A stretch of 35,469 nucleotides of DNA from CAWVWD01 sp965662365 (GCA_965662365.1 CBFIHR010000046.1:1-35469); one strand, 5' to 3'. Counted from the stretch's first letter, positions 1 to 9,076 are shown. Notes: generated by a model from the sequence alone, not told the origin. Numbers and translations: made by a program.

Positions 1-1
1 T

Positions 2-508
2 GTTGCTATTGCTCAATCGTTGGGTGTTTCGAGTACTGATATTCGTAAAGGTTTATTGAATTTTAAAGGTATTAAAAGACGATTTGAATTTGTTATTCGT
101 GAAAATGATAAAGTGTTGATTGATGATTATGCACATCACCCGACTGAACTAAATGCGGCGATAGATGCGGCGAGGACTTTATACCCGAATAAAAAGATAA
201 CTGGCGTGTTTCAACCGCACTTGTTTTCGAGGACAAAAGACTTTGTTGACGGTTTTGCGGAAGCGTTAAGTGCCTTAGATGAAATCGTGCTGTTAGATAT
301 TTATCCTGCGAGAGAGTTACCTATTGAAAATGTGACATCACAAATTATTTTAGATAAAATCAAAAATTCAAACAAGAAAATTGTTTCAAAACAAGATTTG
401 TTAAGAATTTATCCAAATAAAGAATCTGAAATCATTTTAGTTTTAGGTGCAGGAGATGTTGATAAATTAGTTGAATTATTAAGGGATAAATGGCTGAAAA
501 TTAGCTAA
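2..508 (+). CDS. murC: UDP-N-acetylmuramate--L-alanine ligase, C-terminal part (5' end outside window)
   Basis: The reading frame is open from base 2, so the gene begins before the window; only about 168 residues of a protein that is usually 450-480 long are present. The segment is the C-terminal Mur ligase domain. The DDYAHHPTE motif (near window residues 42-50) is typical of MurC, as are FQPHLFSRT and LGAGDVDKL near the end. MurC joins L-alanine to UDP-MurNAc with ATP in the cytoplasm, the first step of the peptidoglycan stem peptide. It is followed by ftsQ, ftsA and ftsZ in the same direction, the usual dcw order in Bacteroidota. A 255-bp gap with a hairpin separates it from ftsQ. Confidence 0.95.
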   Translation, partial: VAIAQSLGVSSTDIRKGLLNFKGIKRRFEFVIRENDKVLIDDYAHHPTELNAAIDAARTLYPNKKITGVFQPHLFSRTKDFVDGFAEALSALDEIVLLDIYPARELPIENVTSQIILDKIKNSNKKIVSKQDLLRIYPNKESEIILVLGAGDVDKLVELLRDKWLKIS

Positions 509-633
509 ATATTTAAAAATACTTCAAGCTAATTGGAACGATTTACTTGACTTATATATTAAAAAATATGTAATTTGGTGTTTGAAACATGTTGATTGAA
601 AATTCTTATAAAATCACCAAAAAATCAATAAAA

Positions 634-669
634 TGACAGTCAAAAATGAAATCATTTTATTTACTGTCA
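634..669. terminator. Hairpin between murC and ftsQ
   Basis: TGACAGT (634-640) pairs perfectly with ACTGTCA (663-669), and the loop can form a second short AAAATG/CATTTT stem. There is no T-run after it. It may weaken read-through or mark an mRNA end between murC and ftsQ; the role is inferred from structure only. Confidence 0.4.
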
Positions 670-763
670 GCACAAAAGTTATAGAATTTCTTTTATTTGC
701 GATAGTCGAATTTGAATAGACTTCAAACTATTGATTTTAGTACATCATTAAATTGTCAAAAAA

Positions 764-1576
764 ATGGCAAGTGGCGAGACGAGAAGATTGAGGGAAACAT
801 TGAAGCGATTAGTTGCTTTCGCTGGCGGCTTGTTTTTATTAGGTATTTTGTTTACGGCAATTGAATACAAATTCAACTCCACAAGTGAGCAATTTAATGT
901 AAATATTGAGCCGGTTGATGGCAAATATTTTATTACCAAGGAAGACGTAGGTAATCTGATTAAGGAAACGTTTTATGGTGAAACGACTCGAAAAGTCGAG
1001 GATTTATTAGGTGATGAAACCTTGAAACGAATCAATTTAAAATCATTGGAAGAGGTTGTTGATGGTTTTCCGTGGGTCTTAGAGTCTGATGTTTTTGTAG
1101 ATGCTCAGAACAATATCACGATTGATATTATTCAGCGAAAGCCGATTATGCGATGTTTTGACATCAAGAATAATTCGTTTTATTTGGATGAAAATGGTGT
1201 GCAAATGCCAGTTTCTGAGAGAGCAACATCGAGAGTCATTGTAGCATCAGGAAATATTCAAGAACCGAGGTTGAGTGTTGAGGCAGATACTTTGTATAAT
1301 GTGGTTGATAGCTTATACAAAATGGTACAGTTTATTCGTCAAGATACGTTTTTGACAGCTCAGATTGAGCAAATCTATGTTGAAAAAAATCAAGATTTTA
1401 CGCTAATTCCAAAAGTGGGTGATACAGAATTGATTTTTGGCGACTTGACTTTTATGAAAGAAAAATTTAGAAAACTAAAGATTTTCTATCTCGAAGCAAT
1501 GCCTTATGAAGGTTGGCGAAAATATGATAAGTTGAATTTGAAATATAAAAAACAAGTGGTTGGCGTGAAGAATTAG
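764..1576 (+). CDS. ftsQ: Cell division protein FtsQ
   Basis: This 270-residue bitopic protein has a short basic cytoplasmic N-terminus (RRLRETLKR), one membrane segment at about residues 13-32, and a periplasmic part that starts with a POTRA-like region (about 40-115) followed by the beta domain. FtsQ bridges early and late divisome proteins and helps recruit FtsL/FtsB and the septal synthase. Sequence conservation in FtsQ is low, so the call rests on topology, size, weak motifs such as FPWVLESDV and IIQRKP, and its position between murC and ftsA. The chosen ATG follows an A-rich stretch; no Shine-Dalgarno site is seen, as is normal for this phylum. Confidence 0.9.
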   Translation: MASGETRRLRETLKRLVAFAGGLFLLGILFTAIEYKFNSTSEQFNVNIEPVDGKYFITKEDVGNLIKETFYGETTRKVEDLLGDETLKRINLKSLEEVVDGFPWVLESDVFVDAQNNITIDIIQRKPIMRCFDIKNNSFYLDENGVQMPVSERATSRVIVASGNIQEPRLSVEADTLYNVVDSLYKMVQFIRQDTFLTAQIEQIYVEKNQDFTLIPKVGDTELIFGDLTFMKEKFRKLKIFYLEAMPYEGWRKYDKLNLKYKKQVVGVKN

Positions 1577-1712
1577 TCTTCAGTTGATGTTCCAGATAGA
1601 TGGTCACAATTTATCTCAAAATCTTGGGATAGTTTTTATATTTTATTAAATACTATAGGTTATACTTATAGAAAAATAGCAAAGAAATCCTTTAAAAGAA
1701 AATAGTAGTATT

Positions 1713-3032
1713 ATGAATAATCAAAACATTGTAGTTGCATTAGACATTGGTACAACAAAGGTTTGTGCTATTGCAGGTAGCTTGAACGAACATGGACAAT
1801 TAGAAATATTAGGTGTTGGAAAGGTGGACTCTATCGGTGTATCAAGAGGCGTTGTCTCTAATATCGAAAAGACCGTAAAAGCTATTTCAGACGCAGTAGC
1901 AGAAGCTGAACGTCGTGCAAAAATTGATATTAAAGTGGTACATGTTGGTATCGCTGGGCAACATATTAAGAGTTTACAACATCGTGGAATCTTGACTCGT
2001 GATCATTCAATTGATGAAATTAGTCGTGCGGACATTCAGAAGTTGATTAGCGATATGCACAAGCTGGTTTTGCCTCCTGGTGATAAAATTATTCATGTGA
2101 TTCCGCAAGAATTTACGATTGATAATGAGCAAGGAATCACCGACCCGATTGGTATGTCAGGTGTTCGTTTAGAAGCGAATTTCCATATTATCACTGGTCA
2201 GATTGCGGCTTCAAAAAATATATTCAAATGTGTAGAACGTTCTGGTTTGGACGTTGGTACATTGACTTTAGAACCGATTGCATCTTCTCAATCTGTATTG
2301 AGTGAGGAAGAGATGGAAGCTGGTGTTGCGTTGGTTGATATTGGAGGTGGAACGACAGATTTAGCGATTTTCTATGAAGGCATTATTCGTCATACTGCCG
2401 TGATTCCTTTTGGTGGCAATGTGATTACAAAAGACATCAAAGAGGGTTGTAATGTGATGCAAAATCAAGCGGAACAGTTAAAAGTGAAGTTTGGTTCAGC
2501 GTTGGCAGACGAGGTTTATGATAATCGAATTATCACGATTCCTGGGTTAAAAGGTCGTGAGCCAAAAGAAATTTCTGAAAAGAATTTGGCAAGAATCATT
2601 CAAGCGAGAGTAGAAGAGATTTTTGACCATGTTTATTGGGAGATTCGTCGCTCGGGTTTCGAGCGTAAGTTGATGGCTGGCGGAATCGTTTTGACTGGTG
2701 GAGGTGCATTGTTGCAACACATCGAAAAGTTAGCGGCTTATCATACTGGAATGCCTACTCGTATCGGTTCGCCTGTCGAGCATTTGGCACACGGTTATGC
2801 AGAGGACTTGAGCAGTCCTATTTATGCGACGGCTTTAGGTTTAATCTTGAAAGGTTTGCGTGAAATGCCACCTGTTGTTGAACAAAAAGCGGAGGAAAAA
2901 TCAGAAGATACAGCAGAGCAAAAAGAACCAGTTTTAGAAAGTAATGCTGAGGTTAAAAACGGTAGATGGTACGAAGAGATCTTCCGTAAAACAAAGGAAT
3001 GGTTTGAAGCTGAACCAGAAACTGATTTTTAA
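1713..3032 (+). CDS. ftsA: Cell division protein FtsA
   Basis: This 439-residue actin-fold ATPase tethers FtsZ to the inner membrane. The phosphate-1 motif is ALDIGTTKVCA (about 8-18), the second nucleotide motif is VDIGGGTTDLA (about 208-218) and the adenosine-side glycines are LTGGGALLQ (about 327-335). A variable acidic linker (about 385-415) leads to an amphipathic C-terminal helix with WYEEIFRKTKEWFE, which fits the membrane-targeting sequence. It lies 136 bp after ftsQ and 192 bp before ftsZ. A long-stem hairpin downstream and a promoter before ftsZ suggest that ftsZ is not solely dependent on read-through from ftsA. Confidence 0.98.
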   Translation: MNNQNIVVALDIGTTKVCAIAGSLNEHGQLEILGVGKVDSIGVSRGVVSNIEKTVKAISDAVAEAERRAKIDIKVVHVGIAGQHIKSLQHRGILTRDHSIDEISRADIQKLISDMHKLVLPPGDKIIHVIPQEFTIDNEQGITDPIGMSGVRLEANFHIITGQIAASKNIFKCVERSGLDVGTLTLEPIASSQSVLSEEEMEAGVALVDIGGGTTDLAIFYEGIIRHTAVIPFGGNVITKDIKEGCNVMQNQAEQLKVKFGSALADEVYDNRIITIPGLKGREPKEISEKNLARIIQARVEEIFDHVYWEIRRSGFERKLMAGGIVLTGGGALLQHIEKLAAYHTGMPTRIGSPVEHLAHGYAEDLSSPIYATALGLILKGLREMPPVVEQKAEEKSEDTAEQKEPVLESNAEVKNGRWYEEIFRKTKEWFEAEPETDF

Positions 3033-3034
3033 GT

Positions 3035-3088
3035 AAAGGGTAAAGTTCAAGAGGATGAAGTGTGTTGTATTTTACACTTTACCCCTTT
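3035..3088 (+). terminator. Long-arm inverted repeat after ftsA
   Basis: AAAGGGTAAAGT (3035-3046) pairs with ACTTTACCCCTTT (3076-3088) with one bulged C and a loop of about 29 nt. An alternative smaller stem AAGTGT/ACACTT lies inside. No clear T-run follows, so it may be a weak terminator or a processing site between ftsA and ftsZ. Confidence 0.45.
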
Positions 3089-3123
3089 ATGCTCCCTCTT
3101 AAATACTTAAATGCTATGGAAAC

Positions 3124-3154
3124 TTTGATATATTTTACGTTATCCGTACATTTG
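3124..3154 (+). promoter_or_regulatory. Bacteroidota-type promoter of ftsZ
   Basis: TTTG at 3124-3127, 19 bp spacer, TACATTTG at 3147-3154. This matches the Bacteroidota primary-sigma consensus TTTG-N19-21-TAnnTTTG. Transcription would start near 3160 and give a leader of about 65 nt before the ftsZ ATG at 3225. Confidence 0.7.
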
Positions 3155-3224
3155 GAATTAGCTTATTTTTAACAAATTTTTTAGCTCTTGGGATCAGTAA
3201 ATTCCAAACTAAAACAAAAATATT

Positions 3225-4616
3225 ATGCAATTCAATCTATCAAACGGAGATTCAATTATAAAGGTAATCGGTGTCGGAGGTGGCGGAAGTAATGCAGTTA
3301 CGCACATGTTCAATGAAGGCATTGTCGGTGTAGATTTTATCATTTGTAATACGGACGAGCAGTCGTTAGAGCTGAGTGCCGTACCGAATAAAATCCAGTT
3401 AGGTCCAGAACTAACAGAAGGTCGTGGAGCAGGTTCAAAACCCAACATTGGTCGTGAGGCTTGTGTCGAATCCGTCGAAGAGGTTAAGTCATTCTTGACA
3501 GACAACACGAAGATGGTGTTCATCACTGCAGGAATGGGCGGTGGTACAGGAACAGGTGCTGCTCCGGTTATCGCTAAAATTGCTCAAGAATTGGATATTT
3601 TGACAGTTGGTATTGTGACGTTGCCGTTTACGTTTGAAGGTCGTCGTCGTCAGAATCAAGGCATGGAAGGTTTAGAGGAGTTGAAGAAGAATGTAGATAC
3701 GATTATTGTTATTTCTAATGATAAATTACGTCAAATTCACGGTAACTTAACTTTAGCAAAAGCATTTTCTAATGCGGATAACATTTTGGCAACAGCTGCA
3801 AAAGGTATTGCGGAAATTATTACCGTGCCAGGTTATATCAATGTGGATTTTGAAGATGTAAATACCGTAATGCGTAACTCAGGGGTTGCGATTATGGGAA
3901 CATCAGCAATGGAAGGTGAAAACCGTGCGAGACGTGCTGTAGAAGCTGCTTTGAACTCGCCTTTATTGGAAGATAACGAAATTCGTGGTGCGCAACATAT
4001 TTTGTTAAATATTACTTCTGGTACTAAAGAAGTAACAATGGACGAAGTATTTGAAATTACAGAATATGTACAGGAAGAAGCAGGTTATGGAACGGATTTG
4101 ATTTGGGGTAATTGTTATGATGAAACCTTAGGGGAAAAAATCAGTGTAACAGTTATTGCGACTGGTTTCGAAAAGCAGGAAAAAGAAGAACCGAAAGAAG
4201 AAGTTCAAGAAGAGCCTAAACCAGTTCGTAGAGTTGTTTCTTTAGAGGATGAAGTAGAAATCAAACGTCCTTACACAACAGGTTACCGTGATGGCGAAAA
4301 AAAAATTTCGTATGATTTAGACCCTCGACCAAAGTACAAAAACGAACAAGAACCGGTCGTGAAATCTGAAGGTCGTCAGGATGGTTATGAGATTCGTCAA
4401 CGCCGCAGAGAACGCCTGAATAATTTACATCAAAAGTTAAACAACCCACAGATTGTCAATGACTTAGAAAGTGAACCGGCTTATTTGCGTCGTAAAGTGG
4501 AACTAGAAGATATTCCACATTCATCAGAGTCAAAAATGTCTAAATGGTCATTATCTGATGATGAAAAACCAGAATTAAAAAAAGGAAATTCTTTTTTACA
4601 TGATAATGTAGATTAG
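3225..4616 (+). CDS. ftsZ: Cell division protein FtsZ
   Basis: The tubulin-like GTPase that forms the Z-ring. The 463-residue chain has the nucleotide loop GVGGGGSNAV (17-26), the tubulin signature GGGTGTG (105-111) and the T7 synergy loop NVDFEDV (206-212), so both GTP binding and hydrolysis residues are present. After the core (about residue 320) comes a charged linker rich in E, K and R, longer than in E. coli FtsZ. The end, FLHDNVD preceded by WSLSDDE, is the conserved tail type I associate with Bacteroidota FtsZ and should be the FtsA-binding peptide. It is the last gene of the cluster and is followed by a strong terminator. Confidence 0.99.
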   Translation: MQFNLSNGDSIIKVIGVGGGGSNAVTHMFNEGIVGVDFIICNTDEQSLELSAVPNKIQLGPELTEGRGAGSKPNIGREACVESVEEVKSFLTDNTKMVFITAGMGGGTGTGAAPVIAKIAQELDILTVGIVTLPFTFEGRRRQNQGMEGLEELKKNVDTIIVISNDKLRQIHGNLTLAKAFSNADNILATAAKGIAEIITVPGYINVDFEDVNTVMRNSGVAIMGTSAMEGENRARRAVEAALNSPLLEDNEIRGAQHILLNITSGTKEVTMDEVFEITEYVQEEAGYGTDLIWGNCYDETLGEKISVTVIATGFEKQEKEEPKEEVQEEPKPVRRVVSLEDEVEIKRPYTTGYRDGEKKISYDLDPRPKYKNEQEPVVKSEGRQDGYEIRQRRRERLNNLHQKLNNPQIVNDLESEPAYLRRKVELEDIPHSSESKMSKWSLSDDEKPELKKGNSFLHDNVD

Positions 4617-4693
4617 AAGTCTCATTTAGGTATTAAGTATAATTTTTTATAACAAATACTTATCTGAAAATACTATTTTATTGAAAAGGATAT

Positions 4694-4726
4694 AAAAGCT
4701 ACTCGAATTCGGGTAGCTTTTTTTTT
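4694..4726 (+). terminator. Terminator of ftsZ / dcw cluster
   Basis: AAAAGCTAC and GTAGCTTTT enclose the palindrome CTCGAATTCGGG, making an almost continuous stem, followed by a run of T to 4726. Classical intrinsic terminator. Confidence 0.9.
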
Positions 4727-5090
4727 GAGAAAACGATAATTTCAGAATAATTTGATGGAGATTTCAAGAATAGCTAAAAGGTTCACTTTTACAAAATAGC
4801 AGCAAGGAAATTGTAGTATGATTAAGTCGTTTATTTTGTCAGACTTAGACTAAAATTTTAATAAATTAGTAGAATTGTAATGTATAAAAATTTGAATTTT
4901 AAATAGTGAGTTTATTTTTCAAACGACAAAATATATAAAAAACTTACCCCGTGATGCAAATTTTTAAATTTACAGATTGAGTGAAAGGAAGTACCCCCTA
5001 AAACAAAAAAATCCTTACTTTTGTAGTCTTTATAATCAATAAATTTTGGATTAGTTTGAGTATTCCTCATTCCTAATTCCTAACTCTACA
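4727..5090. other. AT-rich intergenic stretch with possible promoter element
   Basis: No gene was found on either strand. TACTTTTG at 5016-5023 fits the -7 element TAnnTTTG, but no TTTG is found at the expected upstream distance. The last 33 bases before the ATG at 5091 repeat the word ATTCCT(A/C)A three times and contain almost no G, as in several other leaders in this window. Confidence 0.5.
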
Positions 5091-6521
5091 ATGAAGCAAA
5101 TGAAGCATCAAGCACTCGAACCAGAACAAAAAGCACTCGAAATCAACTTAGATAATGCTGTTTATGGCACTTTTGCCGAAATCGGTGCCGGACAAGAAGT
5201 AGCTCGACACTTCTTTCAGGCAGGTGCTGCGGCAGGAACAATCGCCAAAACAATGTCGGCTTATGACAAGGTATATAGCGACGAGATCTATGGCCCAGAA
5301 CCGACAGGAAGATATGTCTGTGAAGCCCGATTATATAAAATGTTGAATCACGAATATGATCTTTTAGAAGAGCGATTGACGGACGAACGCCCAGACACGA
5401 CCTTTTTTGCTTTCGCAGATACGGTGGCAGCAATTAATTATCATCGGACTATCAAAGGTGATGGCTGGTTAGGGATTCGTTTTCAGGTTGAACCAAATGG
5501 AGATTATAACGATGTGGTTTTACATGTCAAAATGTTAGATAATTCTAATGGTTTGCAGCAGCAGGCGATTGGCGTTTTGGGGGTGAATTTAGTTTATGGT
5601 GCTTTTCGTTATCAAAATGATCCTGAAACTTTTGTAAAGTCTTTGATGGACAGTTTACAAGGGCGTGTGCAAGTCGATATGATTCGTATGACCGGACCCG
5701 CATTTGAGCATTTAGATAATCGTTTATTGACTCTGTATCTGGTAAAACATGGCTTGTGCGATGTGTCGATGTTTGATAAAAAAGGGCAACCCGTACATGC
5801 TTCGGAGTTTTTGTATCGAAAGTCTGTATTGATGCTTCGAGGTAGTTTCCGACCGATGACTTTGGTCAACGAAGATATGCTAAAAGTATCTACAAATCAA
5901 TTCAAATCGGAATCTGATGTTGATGCTCGAAAGGCAAAAGTCTTGACTGAAATTACGATTGATAATCTTTCGGCTGAGGGCGATGTTGATACAAAAGATT
6001 TTTTGGATAGAGCGGATTTATTGTGTGCGATGGGACAAACAGTCGTTATTTCAAACTGTGATGTTTATTCAAAATTGATTGATTATTTAGCAGATTTTAA
6101 AGTAAATAAAGTCGGAATTGTAGTTGGTGCGAGGGTTTTATTGGATTTGATAAATGATAAATATTATAATTATTCGGATGGTCGATTATTAGCAGCTTTC
6201 GGTGAGTTGTTCCGTAAGAATGTCAAATTGTACGTTTATCCGATTATGCAGGAAGGTACTGCCGAACTAATGACGGCTCAAAATATGCCTATTCCAGACG
6301 AGATTCGATTTTTGTATAAACACTTAACGGACGGCGGACAAATCACCGATATTATCGGTTACAACCGTAAAATTTTACACATCTTTTCTAAAACGGTTTT
6401 AGAGATGATCGGCAATGATGAACCTGGTTGGGAAAAGCTCGTTCCGTCAAAAGTTGTTCGATTAATAAAAAATAAATCTTTGTTTAATTATCCAACACAG
6501 AAGTTGGAGTTCGAATATTAA
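5091..6521 (+). CDS. Conserved protein of unknown function, YGTFAEIGAGQEV family
   Basis: This 476-residue protein has no signal peptide or membrane segment, so it is probably cytoplasmic. The N-terminal block YGTFAEIGAGQEVARHFF (about 26-43) and the following GTIAKTMSAYD are strongly conserved in a family I recognise from several bacterial phyla. Automatic pipelines give it conflicting labels (TonB-dependent receptor, nicotinate-related enzyme); the sequence supports neither, because there is no barrel, plug or known phosphoribosyltransferase motif. Other conserved-looking blocks are FFAFADTVAA (about 105-114) and RGSFRPMTLVN (about 251-261). A second ATG three codons in is an equally possible start. 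It stands alone between the ftsZ terminator and an exported hypothetical gene. Function unknown. Confidence 0.85.
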   Translation: MKQMKHQALEPEQKALEINLDNAVYGTFAEIGAGQEVARHFFQAGAAAGTIAKTMSAYDKVYSDEIYGPEPTGRYVCEARLYKMLNHEYDLLEERLTDERPDTTFFAFADTVAAINYHRTIKGDGWLGIRFQVEPNGDYNDVVLHVKMLDNSNGLQQQAIGVLGVNLVYGAFRYQNDPETFVKSLMDSLQGRVQVDMIRMTGPAFEHLDNRLLTLYLVKHGLCDVSMFDKKGQPVHASEFLYRKSVLMLRGSFRPMTLVNEDMLKVSTNQFKSESDVDARKAKVLTEITIDNLSAEGDVDTKDFLDRADLLCAMGQTVVISNCDVYSKLIDYLADFKVNKVGIVVGARVLLDLINDKYYNYSDGRLLAAFGELFRKNVKLYVYPIMQEGTAELMTAQNMPIPDEIRFLYKHLTDGGQITDIIGYNRKILHIFSKTVLEMIGNDEPGWEKLVPSKVVRLIKNKSLFNYPTQKLEFEY

Positions 6522-6638
6522 GATTTTAATAAATTAGTTAATTTGTTAATGCAATTTTTTGATAAAAATCTTTGTTTTATTAAAGATATTGATTTTCAAA
6601 TAACGAATAATTGTTATATTAAACTAATCACTAAAGTT

Positions 6639-7223
6639 ATGAAATTAAAACAGATACTAATCCTTTTGGTCTTTTCAGTAATAGGATTTGGGGCAAATGC
6701 CCAGGAGTTAAAAGAGGAAATTCGCACGGCAACGGAAGACTACATTAAGCTGAATCAAACACTTGATGTGGACGGAATTATGGAAAAAGTTTACCCTAAA
6801 ATCTTTAATATCGTTCCAAAAGAAGCATTCAAACAGCAGTACAAACAATTGTTTGAAAGTGAAGAAATGGAAGTTGGTTTTGGTAACTTTGAAATTACGA
6901 AAATCTTAGATAAAACAGTTGAACACGAAGGTGAAACTTTCGGAGTCGTTCGATATAATTTCGAAATGACGATGAAGTTTGCAGATAATAGTGCTGATGA
7001 GTATGTTTTAGCAGCATTTAATGAAGAATATGGCGAAGATAAAGTGACTTATGACAAAACGACTTCTACGTTCGCCCTTGATATTGATAGCGAAATGTTT
7101 GCTATTAAATTGAATGAAAATTGGTATTTTTTAGAAAATAAACCGGAATTAGAAGTGATTCTTGGACAACTTATTCCTGAAGAAGTACGGAAAGCATTTG
7201 GTGACGAAATTAGATCAGAATAA
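6639..7223 (+). CDS. Exported hypothetical protein (194 aa)
   Basis: I chose the ATG at 6639 because it begins a clear signal peptide, MKLKQILILLVFSVIGFGANAQ, with a likely cut after NAQ; the frame is open further upstream to 6543, but that part is AT-rich leader with no signal character. The mature protein of about 170 residues is acidic and helical at the start (LKEEIRTATEDYIKLNQ), with blocks such as VYPKIFNIVPKE and a C-terminal FGDEIRSE. It has the look of small periplasmic SnoaL/NTF2-like proteins (short helix, then strands), but no motif allows assignment. Function unknown. Confidence 0.75.
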   Translation: MKLKQILILLVFSVIGFGANAQELKEEIRTATEDYIKLNQTLDVDGIMEKVYPKIFNIVPKEAFKQQYKQLFESEEMEVGFGNFEITKILDKTVEHEGETFGVVRYNFEMTMKFADNSADEYVLAAFNEEYGEDKVTYDKTTSTFALDIDSEMFAIKLNENWYFLENKPELEVILGQLIPEEVRKAFGDEIRSE

Positions 7224-7342
7224 ATTATAAAGAGGCTGCGGTAAAATTTGTCAGGTTTATAGGTTATAAATTAAATTTTTATGAAAAATTTATTATTTTC
7301 CATGCCTTGACATCACCTCTTTGTAGTTAAAAAAAACGATAC

Positions 7343-8281
7343 TTGAAAAATTTATATATTATATTGTCTATTATTTGCCTTTCGGCAATGGCTTGTTCTA
7401 ACAATAACGAGTCTTCAACAACTAATCAATTGGGGGAAGAAGATTCAGAAAAAGTTGTCGAATCTACAAATCATACGACAACAAAAGAGCCTGCTCAAAA
7501 AGAGACAAAAGGCGAGGCGACAGAAGGACAAATGTCTGAAAAGGAAACGATGGAAATTCAAAACGAAAATAAAAATGCTCGTCAAGTAGTTTCTACGCTT
7601 TCGGTTCAAAAATCTGCACCATTTGATACAGATTATTTAATGGGAAAATTTAATCCAAATTCACATCCAGATTTTTCAACAATTGCCAGCAAATACGCCT
7701 CAAAGAGTGGTATGCGTATGAGAACAGATGCTTATGAAGCTTACCAGAAAATGTTTGAAGCGGCTAAAAAAGATGGCGTTACACTAAAGATCATTTCGGC
7801 TACTCGACCTTTTCATCACCAAAAATCTATTTGGGAAGCGAAATGGAATGGAAAACGACAGGTCGATGGTAAAATGTTGTCGAAAGATATGGAACCTAAA
7901 CAAAAAGCGATGAAAATCTTGCGTTGGTCATCAATGCCAGGAACTTCTCGTCATCATTGGGGAACAGATGTGGATATTAATAATTTGAATAATAGCTATT
8001 TTGAGAGTGGTGACGGATTGATTGAATACGATTGGCTAACCGATAACGCTTCAAAGTATGGCTTTTGTCAAGTTTATTCGGTGATGGATAAAACTCGACC
8101 AGATGGTTATCAAGAAGAAAAATGGCATTGGTCGTATATTCCGGTCGCTCGGGAGTTGACGGCATTATATAAAGAAAAATTATCGAATGGCGATATTGGC
8201 GGTTTCACAGGTTCAGAATCTGCCGAATTGATTGACGTTAAAACTAAATATGTTTTAGGTATCAATCCGAATTGTCAGTAG
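7343..8281 (+). CDS. VanY-like D-alanyl-D-alanine carboxypeptidase (M15B), probable lipoprotein
   Basis: Zinc peptidase of 312 residues that would trim the terminal D-Ala of peptidoglycan stem peptides in the periplasm. The M15 signatures are present: SRHHWGTDVD at 202-211 (SxHxxGxxxD; zinc ligands His204 and Asp211) and the catalytic Glu-x-x-Trp-His region EEKWHW (258-263, His262). A Q/K/E/T-rich spacer (about 20-90) precedes the enzyme, fitting a tether to the membrane: the N-terminus ends in SAMAC (Cys18), a weak but plausible lipobox. The only usable start in frame is TTG at 7343, since TAA lies five codons upstream and no ATG fits. The neighbours do not suggest an operon. Confidence 0.9.
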   Translation: MKNLYIILSIICLSAMACSNNNESSTTNQLGEEDSEKVVESTNHTTTKEPAQKETKGEATEGQMSEKETMEIQNENKNARQVVSTLSVQKSAPFDTDYLMGKFNPNSHPDFSTIASKYASKSGMRMRTDAYEAYQKMFEAAKKDGVTLKIISATRPFHHQKSIWEAKWNGKRQVDGKMLSKDMEPKQKAMKILRWSSMPGTSRHHWGTDVDINNLNNSYFESGDGLIEYDWLTDNASKYGFCQVYSVMDKTRPDGYQEEKWHWSYIPVARELTALYKEKLSNGDIGGFTGSESAELIDVKTKYVLGINPNCQ

Positions 8282-8302
8282 AAATTGTTTTAGGAGTTGA
8301 GA

Positions 8303-8373
8303 TAGTTGATAGCTGAAGTAGTTTTAGTAGTTCCTACGTGGTATTAAAACAAAACTACTTCAGCTATCAACTA
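8303..8373. repeat. Perfect 23-bp inverted repeat upstream of the SRAP gene
   Basis: Bases 8303-8325 are exactly reverse-complementary to 8351-8373, with a 25-nt loop; the arms can be extended outward with two mismatches. The arms are built of repeated words (GTTGATAG, TGAAGTAG). The structure ends 31 nt before the ATG at 8405 and lies 22 nt after the carboxypeptidase stop, so it could terminate that gene or shield the next start. Confidence 0.85.
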
Positions 8374-8404
8374 CTTCAACTATAAAACTACTTAAACTAA
8401 AAAA

Positions 8405-9076
8405 ATGTGTGGACGATATTCATTTGCGGTTTCTAAAGAAAAAGTCAATAAGCACTTTGGCTTGTCGATTCAAGAAGACTTGACGAAACGATACAATATT
8501 GCACCGACACAAGTTGCCTACGTGATTGCGAATGATAATCCGAACGAGGTACAGGAGTTTAAATGGGGATTAGTCCCGAATTGGGCAAAGTCCGCAGATT
8601 TTGGTAGTAATTTGATTAATGCTCGTAGCGAAAGTATTGCTACCAAACCGTCTTTTCGTATGCCGATTCGTAAAAATCGCTGTTTGATTTTATCAGATGG
8701 ATTCTATGAATGGAAAAAGTATGGACGGAATAGAATTCCGCATCGAATTATAGCGAAAGATTCGCAATTAATGGTATTTGCAGGACTTTGGGACGAATGG
8801 CAAGGAAATAAAACTTTCACAATTATCACGACAACACCTAACGAAGAAATGCAGTGGATTCACAATCGAATGCCTGTTATTTTGCCGACTGTCGAAGATC
8901 AAAAACGTTGGTTGTCCGATATGCCGCTAAAGGAGGTTTTGTCGATGTTAAAACCTGTAGAAAACAATACTTTGAAGATTTATGCCGTTTCTGATAAGTT
9001 GAACAGAACGGACTATGATGCAGATGATTTGTGGAAAGAAGTAAAAGCGCCACCGACATTATTTGACTTTACTTGA
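8405..9076 (+). CDS. SRAP domain protein (YedK/HMCES family)
   Basis: The protein begins MCGRYS; after removal of Met, Cys2 is the nucleophile that forms a thiazolidine crosslink with abasic sites in single-stranded DNA and so protects them from strand breakage. The other active-site residues are in place: Asn72 (INAR), Glu102 (FYEW) and His153 (HNRMPV). The family blocks YNIAPTQ (30-36) and WGLVPNWAK (54-62) are intact and the length (223 aa) is normal. The ATG start is fixed because Cys must be residue 2. A G-poor leader and a 23-bp hairpin precede it. No SOS box is recognisable. Confidence 0.95.
   Translation: MCGRYSFAVSKEKVNKHFGLSIQEDLTKRYNIAPTQVAYVIANDNPNEVQEFKWGLVPNWAKSADFGSNLINARSESIATKPSFRMPIRKNRCLILSDGFYEWKKYGRNRIPHRIIAKDSQLMVFAGLWDEWQGNKTFTIITTTPNEEMQWIHNRMPVILPTVEDQKRWLSDMPLKEVLSMLKPVENNTLKIYAVSDKLNRTDYDADDLWKEVKAPPTLFDFT

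Noticed and set aside
3209..3526. Minus-strand ORF inside ftsZ
   Set aside because: Antisense shadow of a highly conserved gene.
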